The notes beneath the pieces are model-generated. The model was given only the letters and a program-made list of their open reading frames with translations. It was not told where the DNA came from and searched no databases. From Symsagittifera roscoffensis (lineage: Eukaryota; Xenacoelomorpha; Acoela; Convolutidae), in NCBI RefSeq assembly GCF_963678635.1, contig NC_087065.1:25251254-25315253 (forward strand): a stretch of DNA of 64,000 bases, in the 5' to 3' direction. Position 1 is the first letter of the stretch; every line of letters starts with the position of its first letter. Shown here in pieces: positions 58,180-64,000 of the stretch. The position numbers and the translations under genes are program-made.

Positions 58180-58812
58180 TTGCTCTCAATTGTTGCTTGC
58201 TCCCAAATGTCGCTTGCTCCCAATTTTCGCTTGCTCCAAATTGTCGCTTGTTCCCAAATGTCGCTTGCTCTCAGTTATCGCTTGCTCCTACATGTGACGC
58301 GCTCCCAATTGTCGCTTTCTTCCAATAATCGCTTGCTCCCAATTGTCGCTTGCTCCCAATTGTCGCTTGCTCCCAATTGTCGCTTGTTCCCAAATGTCGC
58401 TTGCTCTCAGTTATCGCTTGCTCCTACATGTGACGCGCTCCCAATTGTCGCTTTCTTCCAATAATCGCTTGCTCCCAATTGTCGATTGCTCCCAATTGTC
58501 GCTTGCTCCCAATTGTCGCTTGCTCCCAATTGTCGCTTGCTCCCAATTGTCGCTTGCTCCCAAATGTCGCTTGCTCCCAGTTGTCGCTTGCTCCCAGTTG
58601 TCGCTTGCTCCCAATTGTCGCTGGTTCCCAATTTTTGCTTGCTCTCAATTGTTGCTTGCTCCCAAATGTTGCTTGCTCCCAATTTTCGCTTGCTCCCAAT
58701 TGTCGCTTGCTCCCAAATGTCGCTTGCTCCCAGTTGTCGCTTGCTCCCAGTTGTCGCTTGCTCCCAATTGTCGCTGGTTCCCAATTTTTGCTTGCTCTCA
58801 ATTGTTGCTTGC

Positions 58813-59462
58813 TCCCAAATGTCGCTTGCTCCCAGTTGTCGCTTGCTCCCAGTTGTCGCTTGCTCCCAGTTGTCGCTTGATCCCAAATGTCGCTTGCTCC
58901 CAATTTCGCTCCCAATTGTCGCTTTCTTCCAATTATCAGTTGCTCCCAATTGTCGCTTGCTCCCAAATGTCGCTTGCTCCCAATTGTCGCTTGCTCCCAA
59001 ATGTCGCTTGCTCCCAATTGTCGCTGGCTGCCATTTGTCGCTTGCTCCCAGTTGTCTCTGCCTCTCACTTGTTGTTTGCTTCCAGTTTTCTTAGATGTCG
59101 CTTGCTCCCAATTGTCGCTTGCTCCCAAATGTTGCTTGCTCCCAATTTTCGCTTGCTCCAAACTGTCGCTTGTTCCCAAATGTCGCTTGCTCCCAGTTGT
59201 CGCTTGCTCCCAGTTGTCGCTTGCTCCCAGTTGTCGCTTGATCCCAAATGTCGCTTGCTCCCAGTTGTCGCTTGCTCCCAAATGTCGCTTGATCCCAATT
59301 GCCGCTTACTCTCAGTTATCGCTTGCTCCTACATGTGACGCGCTCCCAATTGTCGCTTTCTTCCAATAATCGCTTGCTCCCAATTGTCGCTTGCTCCCAA
59401 TTGTCGCTTGCTCCCAATTGTCGCTTGCTCCCAATTGTCGCTTGCTCCCAATTGTCGCTTGC
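58813..59462 (+). repeat. 650-bp tandem unit, copy 1
   Basis: Matches 59,463 to about 60,095 at offset 650 bp. It includes 'tttcgctcccaattg', 'tcatc'-free 'tatcagttgc' units, 'ccagttttcttagatg' and 'acatgtgacgcgct'. Differences seen: 'tccaaactgtcgc' near 59,157 against 'tccaaattgtcgc', and 'tctgcctctc' near 59,058 against 'tctgtctctc'. Confidence 0.88.
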
Positions 59463-60095
59463 TCCCAAATGTCGCTTGCTCCCAGTTGTCGCTTGCTCCC
59501 AGTTGTCGCTTGCTCCCAGTTGTCGCTTGATCCCAAATGTCGCTTGCTCCCAATTTCGCTCCCAATTGTCGCTTTCTTCCAATTATCAGTTGCTCCCAAT
59601 TGTCGCTTGCTCCCAAATGTCGCTTGCTCCCAATTGTCGCTTGCTCCCAAATGTCGCTTGCTCCCAATTGTCGCTGGCTGCCATTTGTCGCTTGCTCCCA
59701 GTTGTCTCTGTCTCTCACTTGTTGTTTGCTTCCAGTTTTCTTAGATGTCGCTTGCTCCCAATTGTCGCTTGCTCCCAAATGTTGCTTGCTCCCAATTTTC
59801 GCTTGCTCCAAATTGTCGCTTGTTCCCAAATGTCGCTTGCTCCCAGTTGTCGCTTGCTCCCAGTTGTCGCTTGCTCCCAGTTGTCGCTTGATCCCAAATG
59901 TCGCTTGCTCCCAGTTGTCGCTTGCTCCCAAATGTCGCTTGATCCCAATTGCCGCTTACTCTCAGTTATCGCTTGCTCCTACATGTGACGCGCTCCCAAT
60001 TGTCGCTTTCTTCCAATAATCGCTTGCTCCCAATTGTCGCTTGCTCCCAATTGTCGCTTGCTCCCAATTGTCGCTTGCTCCCAATTGTCGCTTGC
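59463..60095 (+). repeat. 650-bp tandem unit, copy 2
   Basis: Second copy, one consensus monomer shorter at its right end. Confidence 0.86.
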
Positions 60096-63000
60096 TCCCA
60101 AATGTCGCTTGCTCCCAGTTGTCGCTTGCTCCCAGTTGTCGCTTGCTCCCAATTGTCGCTGGTTCCCAATTTTTGCTTGCTCTCAATTGTTGATTGCTCC
60201 CAAATGTCGCTTGCTCCCAATTTTCGCTTGCTCCAAATTGTCGCTTGTTCCCAAATGTCGCTTGCTCCCAATTGTCGCTTGCTCCCAAATGTCGCTTGCT
60301 CCCAGTTGTCGCTTGCTCCCAGTTGTCGCTTGCTCCCAATTGTCGCTGGTTCCCAATTTTTGCTTGCTCTCAATTGTTGCTTGCTCCCAAATGTCGCTTG
60401 CTCCCAATTTTCGCTTGCTCCAAATTGTCGCTTGTTCCCAAATGTCGCTTGCTCCCAGTTGTCGCTTGCTCCCAAATGTCGCTTGATCCCAATTGCCGCT
60501 TACTCTCAGTTATCGCTTGCTCCTACATGTGACGCGCTCCCAATTGTCGCTTTCTTCCAATAATCGCTTGCTCCCAATTGTCGCTTGCTCCCAATTGTCG
60601 CTTGCTCCCAATTGTCGCTTGCTCCCAATTGTCGCTTGCTCCCAATTGTCGCTTGCTCCCAAATGTCGCTTGCTCCCAGTTGTCGCTTGCTCCCAGTTGT
60701 CGCTTGCTCCCAATTGTCGCTGGTTCCCAATTTTTGCTTGCTCTCAATTGTTGCTTGCTCCCAAATGTTGCTTGCTCCCAATTTTCGCTTGCTCCAAATT
60801 GTCGCTTGTTCCCAAATGTCGCTTGCTCCCAGTTGTCGCTTGCTCCCAGTTGTCGCTTGCTCCCAGTTGTCGCTTGATCCCAAATGTCGCTTGCTCCCAA
60901 TTTCGCTCCCAATTGTCGCTTTCTTCCAATTATCAGTTGCTCCCAATTGTCGCTTGCTCCCAAATGTCGCTTGCTCCCAATTGTCGCTTGCTCCCAAATG
61001 TCGCTTGCTCCCAATTGTCGCTGGCTGCCATTTGTCGCTTGCTCCCAGTTGTCTCTGCCTCTCAATTGTTGTTTGCTTCCAGTTTTCTTAGATGTCGCTT
61101 GCTCCCAATTGTCGCTTGCTCCCAAATGTTGCTTGCTCCCAATTTTCGCTTGCTCCAAATTGTCGCTTGTTCCCAAATGTCGCTTGCTCCCAGTTGTCGC
61201 TTGCTCCCAGTTGTCGCTTGCTCCCAGTTGTCGCTTGACCCCAAATGTCGCTTGCTCCCAATTTCGCTCCCAATTGTCGCTTTCTTCCAATTATCAGTTG
61301 CTCCCAATTGTCGCTTGCTCCGAAATGTCGCTTTCTTCCAATAATCGGTTGCTCCCAATTGTCGCTTGCTCCCAATTGTCGCTTGCTCCCAATTGTCGCT
61401 TGCTCCCAATTGTCGCTTGCTCCCAATTGTCGCTTGCTCCCAATTGTCGCTTACTCCCAAATGTCGTTTGCTCCCAATTGTCGCCGGCTCCCAATTGTCG
61501 CTTGCTCCCAGTTGTCGCTTGCTCCCAGTTGTCGCTTGCTCAAGGTTGTCGCTTGCTCCCAGTTGTCGCTTGCTCCCAGTTTTCGCCTGCTCCCAAATGT
61601 CGCTTGCTCGCAATTTCGCTCCCAATTGTCGCTTTCTTCCAATTAACAGTTGCTTCCAATTGTCGCTTGCTCCCAAATGTCGCTTGCTCCCAATTGTCGC
61701 TTGCTCCCAAATGTCGCTTGCTCCCAATTGTCGCTGGCTGCCAATTGTCGCTTGCTCCCAGTTGTCGCTTGCTCTCAGTTGTCGCTTGCTCCCAATTGTC
61801 GCTTGCTCCCAATTGTCTCTGGCTCCCAATTTTCTCTTGCTCCCAATTGTCGCTTGCTCCCAAATGTCGCTTGCTCCCAAATGTCGCTTGCTCCCAATTG
61901 TCGCTTGCTCCCATTTGTTGCTGGCTCCCAATTGTCGCTTGCTCCCAGTTGTCGCTTGCTCCCAATTGTCTCTGCCTCTCAATTGTTGTTTGCTTCCAGT
62001 TTTCTTAAATGTCGCTTGCTCCCAATTGTCGATTGCTCCCCATAGTCGTTTGCTCCCAATTATCGCTTGCTCTCAGTTGTCGCTTGCTCCTACATGTGAC
62101 ACGCTCCCAATTTTCGCTTTCTTCCAATTATCGGTTGCTCCCAATTGTCGCTTGCTCCCAAATGTAGCTTGCTCCCAATTGCCGCTTGCTCCCAAATGTA
62201 GCTTGCTCCCAATTGTCGCTGGCTGCCAATTGTCGCTTGCTCGCAGTTGTCACTTGCTCCCAGTTGTCGATTGCTCCCAATTGTCGCTGGTTCCCACTTT
62301 TCGCTTGCTCCCAATTGTCGCTGGCTCCCAATTGTCGCTTGCTCCCAGTTGTCGCTTGCTCCCAGTTGTCGCTTGCTCCCAATTGTCGCTGGTTCCCAAT
62401 TTTTGCTTGCTCTCAATTGTTGCTTGCTCCCAAATGTCGCTTGCTCCCAATTTTCGCTTGCTCCAAATTGTCGCTTGTTCCCAAATGTCGCTTGCTCCCA
62501 ATTGTCGCTTGCTCCCAAATGTCGCTTGATCCCAATTGCCGCTTACTCTCAGTTATCGCTTGCTCCTACATGTGACGCGCTTCCAATTGTCGATTTCTTC
62601 CAATAATCGCTTGCTCCCAATTGTCGCTTGCTCCCAATTGTCGCTTGCTCCCAATTGTCGCTTGCTCCCAAATGTCGCTTGCTCCCAGTTGTCGCTTGCT
62701 CCCAGTTGTCGCTTGCTCCCAGTTGTCGCTGGTTCCCAATTTTTGCTTGCTCTCAATTGTTGCTTGCTCCCAAATGTTGCTTGCTCCCAATTTTCGCTTG
62801 CTCCAAATTGTCGCTTGTTCCCAAATGTCGCTTGCTCCCAGTTGTCGCTTGCTCCCAGTTGTCGTTTGCTCCCATTTGTCGCTTGATCCCAAATGTCGCT
62901 TGCTCCCAATTTCGCTCCCAATTGTCGCTTTCTTCCAATTATCAGTTGCTCCCAATTGTCGCTTGCTCCCAAATGTCGCTTGCTCCCAATTGTCGCTTGC

Positions 63001-64000
63001 TCCCAAATGTCGCTTGCTCCCAATTGTCGCTGGCTGCCATTTGTCGCTTGCTCCCAGTTGTCTCTGCCTCTCAATTGTTGTTTGCTTCCAGTTTTCTTAA
63101 ATGTCGCTTGCTCCCAATTGTCGCTTGCTCCCAAACGTTGCTTGCTCCCAATTTTCGCTTGCTCCAAATTGTCGCGTGTTCCCAAATTTCGCTTGCTCCC
63201 AGTTGTCGCTTGCTCCCAGTTGTCGCTTGCTCCCAAATGTCGCTTGATCCCAATTGCCGCTTACTCTCAGTTATCGCTTGCTCCTACATGTGACGCGCTC
63301 CCAATTGTCGCTTTCTTCCAATAATCGCTTGCTCCCAATTGTCGCTCGCTCCCAATTGTCGCTTGCTCCCAATTGTCGCTTGCTCCCAATTGTCGCTTGC
63401 TCCCAAATGTCGCTTGCTCCCAGTTGTCGCTTGCTCCCAGTTGCCGCTTGCTCCCAATTGTCGCTGGTTCCCGATTTTTGCTTGCTCTCAATTGTTGCTT
63501 GCTCCCAAATGTTGCTTGCTCCCAATTTTCGCTTGCTCCAAATTGTCGCTTGTTCCCAAATGTCGCTTGCTCCTAGTTGTCGCTTGCTCCCAGTTGTCGC
63601 TTGCTCCCAGTTGTCGCTTGCTCCCAGTTGTCGCTTGATCCCAAATGTCGCTTGCTCCCAATTTCGCTCCCAATTGTCGCTTTCTTCCAATTATCAGTTG
63701 CTCCCAATTGTCGCTTGCTCCCAAATGTCGCTTGCTCCCAATTGTCGCTTGCTCCCAAATGTCGCTTGCTCCCAATTGTCGCTGGCTGCCATTTGTCGCT
63801 TGCTCCCAGTTGTCTCTGCCTCTCAATTGTTGTTTGCTTCCAGTTTTCTTAAATGTCGCTTGCTCCCAATTGTCGCTTGCTCCCAAATGTTGCTTGCTCC
63901 CAATTTTCGCTTGCTCCAAATTGTCGCTTGTTCCCAATTGTCGCTTGCTCCCAATTGTCGCTTGCTCCCAATTGTCGCTTGCTCCCAAATGTCGCTTGCT
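60096..64000 (+). repeat. Family D tail, mixed units, cut by window edge
   Basis: Same monomer vocabulary as 48-60 kb. Anchors 'acatgtgac' lie near 60,526, 62,094 (acacg form), 62,568 and 63,288, and 'ccagttttctta' near 61,080, 61,992, 63,088 and 63,839. No transition to unique DNA occurs before the window ends in an ordinary monomer. Confidence 0.88.

Larger units (their letters stand above)
1..64000 (+). repeat. 17-bp satellite array spanning the whole window
   Basis: The entire window is head-to-tail copies of a 17-bp monomer, consensus TCGCTTGCTCCCAATTG, about 3,765 units, with no unique sequence between them. The + strand monomer is 12/17 pyrimidine, 9/17 G+C, and has one CpG and one CAATTG palindrome. 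Common variants replace the ending CAATTG with CAGTTG, CAAATG, CATTTG or CAATTA, or change the middle (CTGGCTCC, CTTCCTCC, CTTTCTCC, GATTGCTCC, CTTGCTGCC, CTTGCTTCC). Length variants of 16, 15, 13 and about 11 bp occur at repeatable places and mark higher-order units. Both window ends lie inside the array. No gene, RNA gene or mobile element is seen in it. The long open frames are a property of the stop-free consensus: they overlap in all frames and on both strands, and single-base indels rotate the peptide phase instead of ending it. Confidence 0.98.
42700..64000 (+). repeat. Family D sub-array
   Basis: Defined by the word 'acatgtgacgcgct' (or 'acatgtgacacgct'), first seen near 42,777 and then about two dozen times to 63,288, and by 'tttcttccaat' followed by 'aatcgg', 'aatcgc' or 'tatcagttgc'. 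A further marker, 'ccagttttctta' plus 'aatg' or 'gatg', recurs from about 45,417 onward. A 13-bp truncated monomer (tcgctcccaattg) after 'gctcccaatt' is another phase marker. Plain consensus monomers are more frequent here than in the left half. Confidence 0.88.

Noticed and set aside
42770-63300. 'acatgtgacgcgct' as a conserved protein-binding site
   Set aside because: It is one diverged monomer pair that spreads with the family D units; repetition alone does not show function, and variants (acacg) coexist.
1-64000. CRISPR array
   Set aside because: Repeats directly abut with no spacers, and the variation is that of drifting monomers, not unique inserts.
1-64000. CENP-B box (also 17 bp)
   Set aside because: The essential bases (TTCG, then A, then CGGG at fixed spacing) cannot be placed in the consensus on either strand; only the length coincides.
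1-64000. Telomeric or telomere-like repeat
   Set aside because: The monomer has no G-rich short motif such as TTAGGG, TTAGG or TTTAGGG, and no such runs occur in the window.
1-64000. CCAAT boxes (CCCAATTG in each monomer) as promoter elements
   Set aside because: The flanks do not fit the usual purine-rich NF-Y context, there is no TATA or initiator arrangement, and the motif is simply part of the monomer.
1-64000. Embedded transposon or retroelement fragments
   Set aside because: Every stretch I inspected can be written as intact, shortened or mutated 17-bp monomers. No terminal repeats, poly-A tails, target-site duplications or foreign coding motifs were seen.
1-64000. tRNA, rRNA or other structured RNA genes
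   Set aside because: No conserved boxes or cloverleaf-sized unique segments are present, and all sequence follows the 17-bp period.
1-64000. Prokaryotic or viral origin of the window
   Set aside because: A gene-free 64-kb tandem array with nested higher-order units is not compatible with known bacterial, archaeal or viral genome organisation.

Overview
The whole 64,000-base window is one uninterrupted tandem-repeat (satellite/minisatellite) array. The basic unit is a 17-bp monomer, consensus TCGCTTGCTCCCAATTG on the + strand, which gives about 3,765 monomers. All run in one orientation except a tiny inverted fragment near 30,444-30,471. The array is cut by both window edges, so its true length is greater than 64 kb. 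I find no gene, RNA gene, transposon, CRISPR array, origin or unique-sequence island. No database search was possible, so the family is unnamed and I cannot say whether it has been described before. An array of this length, with nested higher-order repeats (HORs) and near-identical segmental copies, indicates a eukaryotic nuclear genome, probably heterochromatin (centromere-proximal, subtelomeric or sex-chromosome). The species cannot be inferred.

Layout. (1) 1-9,865, family A/B: a mosaic of recognisable modules, namely a 118-bp module at ten sites, a 59-bp 'gacattattcg' module at seven sites and a 'caagctcccaaatctcgc' motif at five sites. Local periods are 288/339 (sum 627) bp and larger steps are 3,899, 2,063 and 1,700 bp. 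(2) 9,866-30,133: monomers ending in 'cttccgccc', 16-bp 'tcgcttgtcccaatta' units and 'tcactcactccc' cassettes. This part holds a 604-bp duplication, a roughly 5.6-kb segment present twice at a 7.5-7.7 kb offset (11,508-17,254 and 19,231-24,772), 476- and 815-bp HORs and a very recent 1,052-bp tandem duplication (28,030-30,133). (3) 30,134 to about 42,700, family C: 'cgctggctccc' and 'cttgctgcc' monomers, with tandem units of about 0.9-1.06 kb, 1,158 bp and 967 bp. (4) About 42,700-64,000, family D, marked by the word 'acatgtgacgcgct' and by 'ccagttttctta': HORs of about 2,000 bp, then 2,203/2,458/1,705 bp, 650 bp and 136 bp.

The consensus monomer has no stop codon in any of the six frames. 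Because 17 is not a multiple of 3, all three frames of a strand encode the same cyclic 17-residue peptide (SLAPNCRLLPIVACSQL on +, QLGASDNWEQATIGSKR on -). That explains hundreds of overlapping open frames on both strands, the longest 759 codons at 37,347-39,626. They are a by-product of the repeat and I annotate none of them as a gene. What the sequence records is array evolution: local amplification, homogenisation, module shuffling and, possibly, decay at the single CpG in each monomer.
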